Of a stretch of DNA of 21,832 bases, positions 8,477 to 18,440 are shown piece after piece; positions within the stretch are counted from its first letter, which is position 1; every line of letters begins with the position of its first letter. Position numbers and translations under genes: made by a program. The notes under the pieces are model-generated. The model did no database searches. It was not told where the DNA came from and saw only the letters and a program-made list of their open reading frames with translations. Source of the DNA: a virus; the IMG/VR virus record IMGVR_UViG_3300020446_000094, positions 1 to 21,832 of that record; one strand, 5' to 3'.

Positions 8477-8509
8477 GTAGTGATATGGGTCACTACGGTG
8501 GCCCTATCA
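8477..8509 (+). promoter_or_regulatory. Intergenic element with two mutually exclusive hairpins
   Basis: In the spacer between two genes, GTAGTGA (8477-8483) pairs perfectly with TCACTAC (8490-8496) around a six-base loop. The same bases can instead form a longer stem: 8481-8493 pairs with 8498-8509 (12 pairs, one bulged T at 8486, one T-G pair), closed by C(TACG)G, a UNCG-type tetraloop of exceptional stability. The two folds share bases and cannot coexist. No T-tract follows, so it is not a standard intrinsic terminator. It could be an attenuator-like switch, an RNA processing or stability element, or a protein-binding site. Confidence 0.6.
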
Positions 8510-8525
8510 TTATAAATACAAAATT

Positions 8526-9212
8526 ATGGCAATAAGCGTAGATACGGTATACCAAAGAGTACAAGCCATTCTTAATAAAGAGAATAGAGGTTATATGACT
8601 CCACAAGAGTATAATCTTCTTGCTAATCAAGCTCAATTAGAAATATTTGAACAATATTTTTATGATTTAGGCCAATTTAATAGACTTGGCGAAATAAATA
8701 GTGAATATGCTAATGTAATAGATAATATAAAAGAAAAAATTAGCTTATTCAAAAAAACATCTTCACTAACAAAAAGCGGTTCCGTTTTTCCTTTACCATC
8801 AGATATATATAGATTAGGCACTGTTTATTATAACAATACAACACCTATTGATCAATTAGATCAAAATGAATTTTTATATATAAACGCTTCTCCGCTTACT
8901 ACTCCATCTACTTCTCAACCTGTTTTTGTAAGAAATGGAAATGATTTAAATATATATCCGTCAACTATAGCAAATAGTATTAATTTATCATATATTAAAG
9001 TTCCTTCTGAAGCAAAATGGGAATATGTAACTGTATTGGATACAGCGCAGTATGATAATACTACAGCGGTAGATTTTGAGCTGCATGAATCTGATGAAAC
9101 AACTTTAGTATATAAAATATTAAGTTATGCAGGTCTTGTAATAAAACAACCTGAAATCAGTCAAATTGCAGAGCAAAAAGATGCTTTAAAAACACAAAAA
9201 GAAAAATCTTAA
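8526..9212 (+). CDS. Probable head-tail connector/ring protein 1 (adaptor)
   Basis: A 228-residue protein with the layout of portal-binding adaptors. It has a helical N-terminus (VDTVYQRVQAILNKENRGYM, 5-24, then YNLLANQAQLEIFEQYFYDL), a beta-rich middle (SVFPLPSDIYRLGTVYYNN; VFVRNGNDLNIYPSTI; INLSYIKVPSEAKWEYV), and a helical C-terminus (TLVYKILSYAGLVIKQPEIS) ending in a charged tail. The phrase around PLPSDIYRLGTV followed by a short native-state strand is what I associate with ring or adaptor proteins below the portal of podoviruses. Position supports this: after the head genes, immediately before a second protein of the same style, then the nozzle. The stop is 3 bases from the next ATG. 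The fold class is inferred; it could instead be a general structural protein. Confidence 0.62.
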   Translation: MAISVDTVYQRVQAILNKENRGYMTPQEYNLLANQAQLEIFEQYFYDLGQFNRLGEINSEYANVIDNIKEKISLFKKTSSLTKSGSVFPLPSDIYRLGTVYYNNTTPIDQLDQNEFLYINASPLTTPSTSQPVFVRNGNDLNIYPSTIANSINLSYIKVPSEAKWEYVTVLDTAQYDNTTAVDFELHESDETTLVYKILSYAGLVIKQPEISQIAEQKDALKTQKEKS

Positions 9213-9215
9213 TAA

Positions 9216-10106
9216 ATGAGTTTAGCAGAGTACATACAAGATGATTACTATTCAGGTTCGAATAAGGGTTACTATCAATACATAAAGCTAGCTGATGTAA
9301 TAAGTAATTTTATAGTATCGCAAGTAGGCGACGATAAAATTATTAAAAAGGTAAAAAGAGCAGAAGTTTTTTTCCATGCTCAGCGCGCCTTGCAGGAGCT
9401 TAGTTATGACACTATAAATAGTATAAAAACACAAGAAATAGAAGTACCTCCTTCACTTAGTATGCCTCTGCCCCATGACTTTGTAGGTTATACTAGAATA
9501 TTGTTTACAGATGAGTCTGGAATACAAAGACCACTAACACCTTCAAAAACATCTTCGGCTCCATCCGCTGTATTTCAAGATTCAAATTATAACTACGTAT
9601 TTGATAACGCTGGTAAACTTTCTTTAGCAAATGAGTCAGAAAGCGCATCAAGGTTTAGAACAGCTAACCAAGACACAAATGCTAATACTGATTCTAATAT
9701 AAATTTTTTAGAAGAGGGATACGGATATAATGTAGATTTTGGCAAAAGATATGGTATAAATCCTCAATTAGCTACAAAAAATGGGTCGTTTATAATTGAT
9801 CAAAATAATGGCACAATTTCTTTTTCTAATGATAATAAAAATAGAATTATTGTTTTAGAATATATATCAGATGGTTTAAATATTAGTGATGATATGAAAA
9901 TACATAAATTTGCTGAAGAAGCAATATATAAATCAATATCCCTTGCAATAATATCAGCAAAATCTAATATACCTGAGTATCAAATAAATAGACTTAAAAA
10001 AGAACGTAGAGCTACAATGCGAGCTGCCAAATTAAGGCTTGCTAATATAAATATTGCAGATCTTACTCAAATAATGAGAGGTAAATCTCAACAAATTAAG
10101 CACTAG
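9216..10106 (+). CDS. Probable head-tail connector/ring protein 2 (adaptor or upper nozzle)
   Basis: This 296-residue protein repeats the plan of its upstream neighbour on a larger scale. It has an N-terminal helix region (IKLADVISNFIVSQVGDDKI, then KVKRAEVFFHAQRALQELSY), a beta region with LPHDFVGYTRILFTDESGIQ, and an acidic, asparagine-rich insertion (about 140-185). A strand pair follows (GTISFSNDNKNRIIVLEYIS), then a long basic C-terminal helix (EEAIYKSISLAIISAKSNIP, then RLKKERRATMRAAKLRLAN). The helix-beta-helix order and the basic C-terminal helix are typical of the rings that join portal to tail in short-tailed phages (T7 gp11-like or P22 gp4-like role). The TAG stop at 10104-10106 is followed, in the same frame, by AAT and then the ATG of the giant gene. 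Confidence 0.65.
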   Translation: MSLAEYIQDDYYSGSNKGYYQYIKLADVISNFIVSQVGDDKIIKKVKRAEVFFHAQRALQELSYDTINSIKTQEIEVPPSLSMPLPHDFVGYTRILFTDESGIQRPLTPSKTSSAPSAVFQDSNYNYVFDNAGKLSLANESESASRFRTANQDTNANTDSNINFLEEGYGYNVDFGKRYGINPQLATKNGSFIIDQNNGTISFSNDNKNRIIVLEYISDGLNISDDMKIHKFAEEAIYKSISLAIISAKSNIPEYQINRLKKERRATMRAAKLRLANINIADLTQIMRGKSQQIKH

Positions 10107-10109
10107 AAT

Positions 10110-13100
10110 ATGGCTGAAATTAAGCACACTTTTACGTCAGGGAGAATGAATAAAGACCTTGACGAAAGGCTTATCCCTAATGGAGAATATAGAGATGCTT
10201 TAAATATAAAAGTTTCTTCTTCTGCAGGCTCAGATGTGGGTGCAGTTGAAGGCCTTTTAGGTAATATACAAATATCTCAATTAGGCATTGACAATGCTTC
10301 GGCTATAGGGGCTATAAAAGATACAACTAATAATAAAATTTATTGGTTTATAACATCTTCAAGCATTGATTCAATATTTGAACAAAATATTTTAACAAAT
10401 ACTTTTGCTCCTGTTATTGTTGATTTAAAATCAAAACAAGTAACCACAATAAAAAGTGTAGTTTCTTCTGATTTAAGCAACGATATTATATTTGAAGATA
10501 TTAACAATAATACTATTAAAAAAATAATAGGTAATGATTTGCCATCTGAAACAGATGAAGAAGCATTAGTGCTTAATAATATTTTTGTAAATATTCCAGA
10601 TATTGCAACTAATATATCAATACCAAAAAATACGGTATTGAAAAAAAATGAAAATGGGTTTTTTGTTTTTAAAAATATAAAATATAACAATAAAAAAATT
10701 CAATTTAATAATATTGAATTTGTATATTATTCTAATAACATATTAAATTTTTCTAAAAATAATTTAATTACTGGAATAAATATAATAGATGGTTTATTGT
10801 TTTTTACAGATAATGTAAATGCCCCGCGCAGGATTAATATAAAAGATTTTGTAACTTTTTCTAATGGCATATATAACGCTAAAACTAAAGTTAAATATAA
10901 AGTTAAAAATAAAGAAACAAATCAAATATTAGAAGAAGAAAGAGTATTTACAGAAGATGATATTTCTGTAGCAAAAAAAGCACCTTTTGCTTCACCGGAT
11001 ATGGAGCTTTTTGATAGCCTTATAGAAGGTACGACTGAAATATCTAATTTAAAAAATTTATTTGGTATTAAAATAAATGATATAATAGATTTAAAAAATA
11101 TAGGTCTAACTTTATCATGGCAAGCTGAAGATATAATAGAAATTTCGTCGCCTGACGATAGTGATGTAACTATAACAACACAAGTTTCTACTGTTCTTAA
11201 CGACAATATTGAATTAAAAGTAATTTCTATAGAAGGCGATATAGCCGATAAAAATTTAAATTATAATTTTGAGTTATTAGAAAAAGATTCTATATATAAA
11301 CTTGGCTTTGTAAGGTTTGCTTATAGATGGAAATATAAAGATGGAGAATATTCTGCAATATCTCCTTTTACAGTCCCTGCTTTTATACCGGGCACTTTTT
11401 TATTTGATGGGCGTGAGGCTTATAATAAAGCTATGTCAAATAAATTACAAAAAGTAATTCTTTCAAATTTTAATTTAGGAGATTCTAATGTTGAAAAAAT
11501 AGATATATTATTTAAAGAAACAAGAAACAATAATATATATGTTCTTCAATCTATAAATAAAGAAGATTTTAATGAATCTTTTGAAATAAAAAAAGAGCAA
11601 ATACATTCAGTATTACCTAATGATCAATTATTAAGGCAATGGGATAATGTTCCTAGAAAAGCTAAAGCACAAGAAATTACTGCTAATAGAATTATTTATG
11701 GAAATTATGTACAAAATTTTGATATTTTTACAGACCCAAAATTTAAAATAGAATCATACAATAGAAATGCTTTATTTAATAGATCTATAAAATCTAATAG
11801 AACATACCAAGTTGGCGTAGTGTATATGGATGATTACAATAGACATTCTCCTATATTATCTAATGATAGCGGTTCTTACACTATAAATTACCAATCTGCC
11901 GGTCTAAATACTGGTCTTTCTATTAAAATGACAACTCCACCGCCGGCTTGGGCTAAATATTATAAATATTATATAAAAGATGTTTCTGGAGAATACTATA
12001 ATTTAGCCGCTGACAAATTTTATAAAGATGAACTAACTAATTTTGTTTATGTTTCTTTTCCTTCAACAGATAGAAACAAAATAGACAAAGACTCTTATTT
12101 GCATTTAAAAAAATATCATGGTAGCGATAAGCTACAGGACTCACCTGTTAAATACAAAGTAATTGATATTTTTAATGAACCCCCTGAGGTGATACATGAA
12201 AAATTAGAGCAAATAGGTGCATTTGAAAATGTATTATTTGCCGCATCTTATGGGGATAACGCTACTGTTGCTACAAAAACCGCTGGAGGAACTCCTGTAG
12301 AAAATAATACCAAAATACAAATACGTTCTATAAATACTACAGGCACAACAAGTGGAGAAGCTGGCACCCAAGGGGTTGATAGTGATTCTAAAGAATTTTT
12401 AAAAGGTGGTACTTATGCAAGATTTTATATTAATAATAAAAAGTCTAAAACATATAAAATAGCTTCTACTAGGTATCATTTTGATGGGGGAAGTGACGAA
12501 GCTGAAGTTAAGTTTGAAAAGCCTTTTGGCCCTGATGTAAATTTTATATATACTGATCCTGAGCTATCTAATAGTCCAATAAAACCAAATGTTGCAATGC
12601 GTTTTTATAAAGACGCGGCTGATGCTGGTGACCCAGAATTTAATGGTAGATTTTTTGTTAAATTAAGAAATGATTTTACATTAGATGATGCTATAAAAAA
12701 ACAGCCTGCTACAGATGACGATGGCGTTAAATATTTTGAAGCATACAGCGTTTTATTTGATGGATTAGATAGAAATAATTATAATTATGCAAAATCTGGA
12801 AGCGAGCCCCGAATTTCACCAACACCAGTTCATGTTAAAGCAGGAGGCACTAAAGTTGAGGGAAGCAGATCAGAAACAGGAAAAAGAGATTTAATTGGAA
12901 GTAAAAAAGCACATATAACTTTTGAGCAAACTGGTCCTTCAGATGATTCTTCTTTCTTAGATAATATAACTGTAGGCACAAAATTAAGGTTTTCTAACCA
13001 TAGCACTATATATAGAGTAGGGGTAGCAAAGCATGAAACTATTTCCAGAAAAAAGGGTCCTAGCCACTCTGTAAAAGTAGTAAAAATGCGCTTTGAAGAC

Positions 13101-16100
13101 GAAGATGGTAAAGAAACAAATTTAACGCATGATCTTGTAACCGATCGAACAAACTTAGACCCTAATTTTTTATCTGTAAGTATACTTATAGAAGAAGACG
13201 AAGAAACAGTTTTATTTACTTCTAATCCAGCTGTTTTTGAAACTGAGCCTAAAGAACAAAAAACAGAATTAGATATATATTACGAAACAGAAAAAGCTTT
13301 TCCAATATCAGAGCATGGCAATTTTAAAGAATTAGAATGGTATAATGCATTTTCTTTTAACAACGGTGTAGAGTCTAATAGAATAAGAGATGATTTTAAT
13401 GGTATTTTTATTGATACAGGGGTAAGGGCTTCGTCCGTTATTGAAGAACAATTTAAAGAAGAACATAAATTTAACGGAATAATTTGGTCTGGCATAATTA
13501 ACTCTAGGTCTGGTGTTAATCAGTCAAATCAATTTAATGCAGCAAATCCTATAACAAAAGATTTACTCCCTTCATACGGCCCAATACAAAAAATGCATGC
13601 ATGGGACGATCAATTAGTAATGCTTTGTGAAAATAAAATTGTTAGAGCTTGGGCTGATAAAGACCAATTATTTAATGCTGACGGTTCTACAAATTTAATT
13701 GCCAGCAATAGCGTAATAGGGTCGGTAAGCCCCTATAACGGAGATTATGGAATATCTAATAACCCTGAGTCGTTTGCAAGCTATGGGTTTAGATGCTATT
13801 TTACTGATAAAAAAAGAGGTGCTGTATTAAGACTTTCTAAAGACGGATTAACTGCAATAAGTGCAGCTAATATGTCCACATTTTTTGAGGATAGGTTATA
13901 TGGCCAAACAAGATTATTATTAGGATCTTTTGACGAAAACAATAAACTATATAATATTACTTTTAGCCAGCAAGACACATTGTGTTTTTCAGAAGCTGTT
14001 AATGGTTGGGTAACAAGAAAATCTTATATGCCAGACCACGCTATTTCTTTAAATGGCAAATATTATACGTTTAAAAAGAACGAAATTTGGGAGCATGATA
14101 GAAAAGATGCAATATTAAATACATTTTATGGGGATTCAATTACTTCTTCTGGAACAAACAATTCAGCATATTCTAAAATAGTATTTGAATTAAATGATGA
14201 CCCTTCTATAATTAAAAAATTTAAAACTCTTTCTTATGAGGGCGATAAAGGTTGGAATGCTAAAATAGAAACGGATCAACAAAAAAGTTCTACATTATCT
14301 TTTAAAGAAAAAGAAAATAAATATTTTTCAAATATTACAGGAGAATCAAAAAATAGAAATAATTTAGATTTAAAAAATATTTCTTTTCAAGGTATTGGTA
14401 AATCTGTACCAGCCTCTGACGCTGAATATACAGACCAAATTGGTAATGTCAATAATACAATATCAACGGTAGTTTTAAGTGCTAATAGTATAGACTCTTT
14501 ACCAATTAATATAAAAGATATAAAAAGCATTACTATTAATAAAAAGCCGGGAGAAAAAACTTCTAGTTTTGAATTTTATATATATCCTCAAGAAGGATAT
14601 TATATAGTGCCTAATTCTTTGGAATACTCAAATATAGAACCAGGAAGTTCTATGTTATTCGAATATATTGATGACTACGCAAAAATAACTTTAAGTTATG
14701 AATTAATACAAGGGTCTACCGACCAAAATTATAATTTTTTAGTTTTAGGAAAAACATTACAAAAAGAAGTTGTAGTTGAAGGTACTTATACTTATAATTT
14801 ACCCTCGCCTTGGCAGTTAGATTTTCCACTAACAGGAACTTTTAGAGTTAAAGGACTCCCAGGGGAGGCTGGAATAATAATTAAATCACCTACTGTATTT
14901 TTAGGAAATGATGATTTAGACTTGCATTTAATAGAGTTTAATTCTACGAATGATTCAGATATAACAATTGAGGCAAATTCTAATGTTAAAATTGCTGTTT
15001 CTAAGCAGAATAATAATGCTTTTAAAGTAACAGAATTAATAACATTACCTAAAAAATCTATTCAAAATTTTTCATATGTAGTAAATGTAAAAAGTACAGA
15101 AGCTCCGCCGGTTATAAATTATCTTATACGAAAAACATTTAACCCAGAAAATTTTACTTTAAGTAACTTAGAAGAAACAGTAGATTTAAAAATATTAGCT
15201 AATATAAATTCTTCTTATAATATAAAATTTGAAAGAACAGCTGGCAGCCCAATAGAAATTATAAAAGAACAAACAATTGTACACACTACAGAAGAACAAG
15301 GGTTTGAATTTGTTTTTCCTGAAAGTAATTTAAGCGAAATATATAAAATAACTATTAGCGAAAACACAAATACACAAGCAAAAGATTCTTTTGGTGATAA
15401 AATTGTTACATTTTCAAGAGCTGCTAAAGTTCAAAAAGAAGCTAATTTATTAATAAAATATAATCAAAATAGTAATACTACTTTAACGTATAATGCTTTT
15501 GTAGGGGAAAGTATTAATTCAAAAATAAATTTTAGTGGCACAAATTATATAACATTACCAGTCGGTACTTATATTATACCCAAATCGCCTTTATCTTCTG
15601 ATTTTGTTAATTTTGGGAAAAACAAAAATAATGCCTCAATAGATTTTACAAAATTTGAGTTTGATACTACAAACACTAATCGATTAATTATAGAAGGTAT
15701 AATAAATATTGAAAATATTACAGAAAATGAAACTTATATACTTGATTTAACAAAAGTATTGGGTGCAAGTATTACGACTACTTTTGATTATAGCATTGTA
15801 AGTGGATCCGGAAATTATACAGATTCCCCAACATCTTATACAGATATTGGGCCCGGAGGATTAATAAAAAATCCTGATTTAACACAATATCTTTTTACAT
15901 TAACACCTTCTTCTAATTTTGTTTTTAAAGAAACAATTAGCGGAAGCGATTTTGAAATTGTAGACAGTTCAAATACCGACGTTTCTTCTTTATATGCACT
16001 TACAGGAGAAATAAAATTATTAAAGGAAAACAATTTAATTAAAGTTGGGTTTGATACAAAATCTTATACAGTACCTTTAACTGCGTCAACAATTTTTGTT

Positions 16101-18440
16101 AGACCAAAGCAATCAGTTGTATTAACAGAGGCTGATGTAAGTAGTATTGCTAAAAAATATATATTAGATATAGAATTAACCGCTGAAAGTACTCAATCTA
16201 ATGAATTAACGTATACTGAAAATTTTGCTAAAACTTTTAAAAATATAGATTCAGCTTCTACAAATATATTATACCAGTTTGTATACAATGATAAAGAACT
16301 ATCAAATTTAAGACCTTTATTAAATAATAATATTATAGGTGCTATTCACTCAGGTCAATTTAGCAATTTTGTTTTTTCAAATACCAATAATACACAAGTA
16401 ACTTTAGTAAGCTCAAGTGGAGGAACTTTTACAAATACAGACGGAAATTCTGTAACTGTCGCAGGGCCTTATAGTTATGATTCTTCTACAAAAGATTTAA
16501 CCGTTAACTTGCTAATTAATTTAACAGCAGGTGGAAATAGTGTAAGTAATAAGGTTTCCTTAAAAATACTTTTTGATCATTTAAAACAATATAATGCTTC
16601 AAATAATTTAATTGATAAATACAAATTAATTTCTATATATCCAGGTGCTGGTTTAACAAGCATGGTAAGGGCTGGTTGTGAAAATACTTTAAAAGGAACA
16701 CCCTCTTATGTAGGCCCAGATAGTTTTACTTCAATAGATCCACAAGACAATAAATTCCCTAAGTTTTGGATGTACAATGGTGCTCCTTTAGCAAAAGGTC
16801 AACAAATTTTTGCACAAAAAGAAAATGAAGTAGCCCCTGGCAGTCCTGTAGTATGGTTCCAAACTAATACTAAAAATATTTTAGTAGCAGGGGATAACAC
16901 TCTTTATAATGTTGGGCAAGATAATTTAAAAAGAGATGGTATAATATTAGAATCTAAAGCATGTCCGTTGCCAAGCAGCCATATAAGTGTTGCTTATGAT
17001 GGAACTCAATATGTGAAACCAACAAGAGGATATTATCCAGATGTTATAACTCATAAACTTCTTTTGCATAGTACAATATATAAAGATGAGCAGGCAACAG
17101 TTACAGGAGAGATTATAAATATTACTTCAACTCAAAAAGGTAATTACGGTGATTTTTACCAATGGGCAGTAGTAACAGGCCAAGTAAAAGCCGCTAAAGA
17201 TGGATTGCCACCTCACTTCGCAAATACCTTTTTCCCCGGTTTACTTGAATCAACTCCATTAAATGGTTTAACAATTACATCTATAACTGCTAGTAGCAAT
17301 AAACAAAATTATACAGATAGAGAGGCTTATAACTCGGCTGGAGTATTTAACAATAATCCTCTGGCTGTAACATCAAATGTTGGTAATGTAAAATATAAAT
17401 GGAAAAAAAGTTTGTTTTTTAATGAAAATGGAGTAGCAGAAATGGAGTGGTTTTCTTATAGAGGTAAAGCACAATATAGTTATATGGTTAGATTTGACAA
17501 TAGAGCTGCTACCTCACCTGTAGCGGGATTTGGTTATCAAATACCTTTTATGGCCAGAAGAAGCAATGCAGGAATAAGTGATAAATATGATGTAGGACCA
17601 TCACCTAATCAAGTAAATAAATACGAAAAAATTTCAAATACTTGCTTCCAAGACTTAAAGCTTACAAAATTTGGGGCTAATAATCCTTTTTATGATGCAA
17701 ATCCATATTGTCCTCCTGTAGGAGTTCCTGAAAACCCTGTTTTTTCAGATAAATATTTAATAAACGATAGCACAGACGATTTAATTGCTCTTAGAAATGG
17801 TTCTGGAGATATACAACAAATTGGGGCTCGGCCTTATGGAAATTATAATATGGTGACTTCGTTTGGTTTAATGTTTAATAATAGTGGCAATAAATTAAAT
17901 TTTGAAAAAGATCCTAGTGAAGGAAATAAAATCCGAAGTATTGATAGAGAAGTAAAATATGCATATATTAAAATAGACAATTTAACAGTATATACTGACC
18001 CAGAATATTCTTTTAAAAATTTAATTGATCCAACAGAAAATCCGCCTTTTGAAGCAATAGGATTAGACGGCCCTACTGTTTTAAATATAAATGGGCAAAA
18101 ATATGCAAAAATTGTATTTTTTAATACAAATAATACTTATAATATAAAGTATCATCCAGAAAGAGTTTTAAATAAAAATATTATATTCGGTACTGATGGT
18201 AGTACAAATAATTTTATTGGTTCAGTTATACAAGCAGGTAATATAGACCATACAGAAAACAGTAACTATTTAAAAGATTTAGGTAAATGGATACAAGGAA
18301 ATATTTATGTATATGGATATAAAGCAGGATCTCCTGGTGATACAACAATAGATTTAGGATTTAATATTAAAAATTATGAAGTAGGAGGGCCTTCAAATAT
18401 TGGACAATTCGTTAATTTAGAAAAATTAATAATAAAATAA
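10110..18440 (+). CDS. Giant tail nozzle protein with a long C-terminal beta-rich, probably adhesive region
   Basis: One 2776-residue open frame. Residues 1 to about 1420 resemble a nozzle/tail-hub family known to me from marine phages: HTFTSGRMNKDLDERLIPNG at 6-25, GAVEGLLGN, VRFAYRWKYKDGEYSAISPF (about 400), YQVGVVYMDDYNRHSP (about 566), MHAWDDQLVMLCENKIVRAW (about 1160), and YFTDKKRGAVLRLSKDGL (about 1228). The alternating strands fit a beta-propeller-containing tail tip. From about 1460 to 2180 the sequence is threonine-, asparagine- and serine-rich with beta-sandwich-like segments and little conserved motif. The last 600 residues carry more aromatic and proline residues plus a few cysteines (AGCENT, KACPLP, NTCFQD, NPYCPP), as in receptor-binding domains. 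No collagen repeat, chaperone domain or obvious autocleavage site is visible. Its stop overlaps the next ATG (TAATG). Nozzle role likely; the adhesin role is inference. Confidence 0.72.
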   Translation: MAEIKHTFTSGRMNKDLDERLIPNGEYRDALNIKVSSSAGSDVGAVEGLLGNIQISQLGIDNASAIGAIKDTTNNKIYWFITSSSIDSIFEQNILTNTFAPVIVDLKSKQVTTIKSVVSSDLSNDIIFEDINNNTIKKIIGNDLPSETDEEALVLNNIFVNIPDIATNISIPKNTVLKKNENGFFVFKNIKYNNKKIQFNNIEFVYYSNNILNFSKNNLITGINIIDGLLFFTDNVNAPRRINIKDFVTFSNGIYNAKTKVKYKVKNKETNQILEEERVFTEDDISVAKKAPFASPDMELFDSLIEGTTEISNLKNLFGIKINDIIDLKNIGLTLSWQAEDIIEISSPDDSDVTITTQVSTVLNDNIELKVISIEGDIADKNLNYNFELLEKDSIYKLGFVRFAYRWKYKDGEYSAISPFTVPAFIPGTFLFDGREAYNKAMSNKLQKVILSNFNLGDSNVEKIDILFKETRNNNIYVLQSINKEDFNESFEIKKEQIHSVLPNDQLLRQWDNVPRKAKAQEITANRIIYGNYVQNFDIFTDPKFKIESYNRNALFNRSIKSNRTYQVGVVYMDDYNRHSPILSNDSGSYTINYQSAGLNTGLSIKMTTPPPAWAKYYKYYIKDVSGEYYNLAADKFYKDELTNFVYVSFPSTDRNKIDKDSYLHLKKYHGSDKLQDSPVKYKVIDIFNEPPEVIHEKLEQIGAFENVLFAASYGDNATVATKTAGGTPVENNTKIQIRSINTTGTTSGEAGTQGVDSDSKEFLKGGTYARFYINNKKSKTYKIASTRYHFDGGSDEAEVKFEKPFGPDVNFIYTDPELSNSPIKPNVAMRFYKDAADAGDPEFNGRFFVKLRNDFTLDDAIKKQPATDDDGVKYFEAYSVLFDGLDRNNYNYAKSGSEPRISPTPVHVKAGGTKVEGSRSETGKRDLIGSKKAHITFEQTGPSDDSSFLDNITVGTKLRFSNHSTIYRVGVAKHETISRKKGPSHSVKVVKMRFEDEDGKETNLTHDLVTDRTNLDPNFLSVSILIEEDEETVLFTSNPAVFETEPKEQKTELDIYYETEKAFPISEHGNFKELEWYNAFSFNNGVESNRIRDDFNGIFIDTGVRASSVIEEQFKEEHKFNGIIWSGIINSRSGVNQSNQFNAANPITKDLLPSYGPIQKMHAWDDQLVMLCENKIVRAWADKDQLFNADGSTNLIASNSVIGSVSPYNGDYGISNNPESFASYGFRCYFTDKKRGAVLRLSKDGLTAISAANMSTFFEDRLYGQTRLLLGSFDENNKLYNITFSQQDTLCFSEAVNGWVTRKSYMPDHAISLNGKYYTFKKNEIWEHDRKDAILNTFYGDSITSSGTNNSAYSKIVFELNDDPSIIKKFKTLSYEGDKGWNAKIETDQQKSSTLSFKEKENKYFSNITGESKNRNNLDLKNISFQGIGKSVPASDAEYTDQIGNVNNTISTVVLSANSIDSLPINIKDIKSITINKKPGEKTSSFEFYIYPQEGYYIVPNSLEYSNIEPGSSMLFEYIDDYAKITLSYELIQGSTDQNYNFLVLGKTLQKEVVVEGTYTYNLPSPWQLDFPLTGTFRVKGLPGEAGIIIKSPTVFLGNDDLDLHLIEFNSTNDSDITIEANSNVKIAVSKQNNNAFKVTELITLPKKSIQNFSYVVNVKSTEAPPVINYLIRKTFNPENFTLSNLEETVDLKILANINSSYNIKFERTAGSPIEIIKEQTIVHTTEEQGFEFVFPESNLSEIYKITISENTNTQAKDSFGDKIVTFSRAAKVQKEANLLIKYNQNSNTTLTYNAFVGESINSKINFSGTNYITLPVGTYIIPKSPLSSDFVNFGKNKNNASIDFTKFEFDTTNTNRLIIEGIINIENITENETYILDLTKVLGASITTTFDYSIVSGSGNYTDSPTSYTDIGPGGLIKNPDLTQYLFTLTPSSNFVFKETISGSDFEIVDSSNTDVSSLYALTGEIKLLKENNLIKVGFDTKSYTVPLTASTIFVRPKQSVVLTEADVSSIAKKYILDIELTAESTQSNELTYTENFAKTFKNIDSASTNILYQFVYNDKELSNLRPLLNNNIIGAIHSGQFSNFVFSNTNNTQVTLVSSSGGTFTNTDGNSVTVAGPYSYDSSTKDLTVNLLINLTAGGNSVSNKVSLKILFDHLKQYNASNNLIDKYKLISIYPGAGLTSMVRAGCENTLKGTPSYVGPDSFTSIDPQDNKFPKFWMYNGAPLAKGQQIFAQKENEVAPGSPVVWFQTNTKNILVAGDNTLYNVGQDNLKRDGIILESKACPLPSSHISVAYDGTQYVKPTRGYYPDVITHKLLLHSTIYKDEQATVTGEIINITSTQKGNYGDFYQWAVVTGQVKAAKDGLPPHFANTFFPGLLESTPLNGLTITSITASSNKQNYTDREAYNSAGVFNNNPLAVTSNVGNVKYKWKKSLFFNENGVAEMEWFSYRGKAQYSYMVRFDNRAATSPVAGFGYQIPFMARRSNAGISDKYDVGPSPNQVNKYEKISNTCFQDLKLTKFGANNPFYDANPYCPPVGVPENPVFSDKYLINDSTDDLIALRNGSGDIQQIGARPYGNYNMVTSFGLMFNNSGNKLNFEKDPSEGNKIRSIDREVKYAYIKIDNLTVYTDPEYSFKNLIDPTENPPFEAIGLDGPTVLNINGQKYAKIVFFNTNNTYNIKYHPERVLNKNIIFGTDGSTNNFIGSVIQAGNIDHTENSNYLKDLGKWIQGNIYVYGYKAGSPGDTTIDLGFNIKNYEVGGPSNIGQFVNLEKLIIK

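Noticed and set aside
8511-8518. TATAAATA, an exact match to the T4 late promoter core
   Set aside because: The same octamer occurs inside genes (for example 9413-9420 and 11552-11559), so it is expected by chance in this AT-rich DNA; no other T4-type transcription signal is present.
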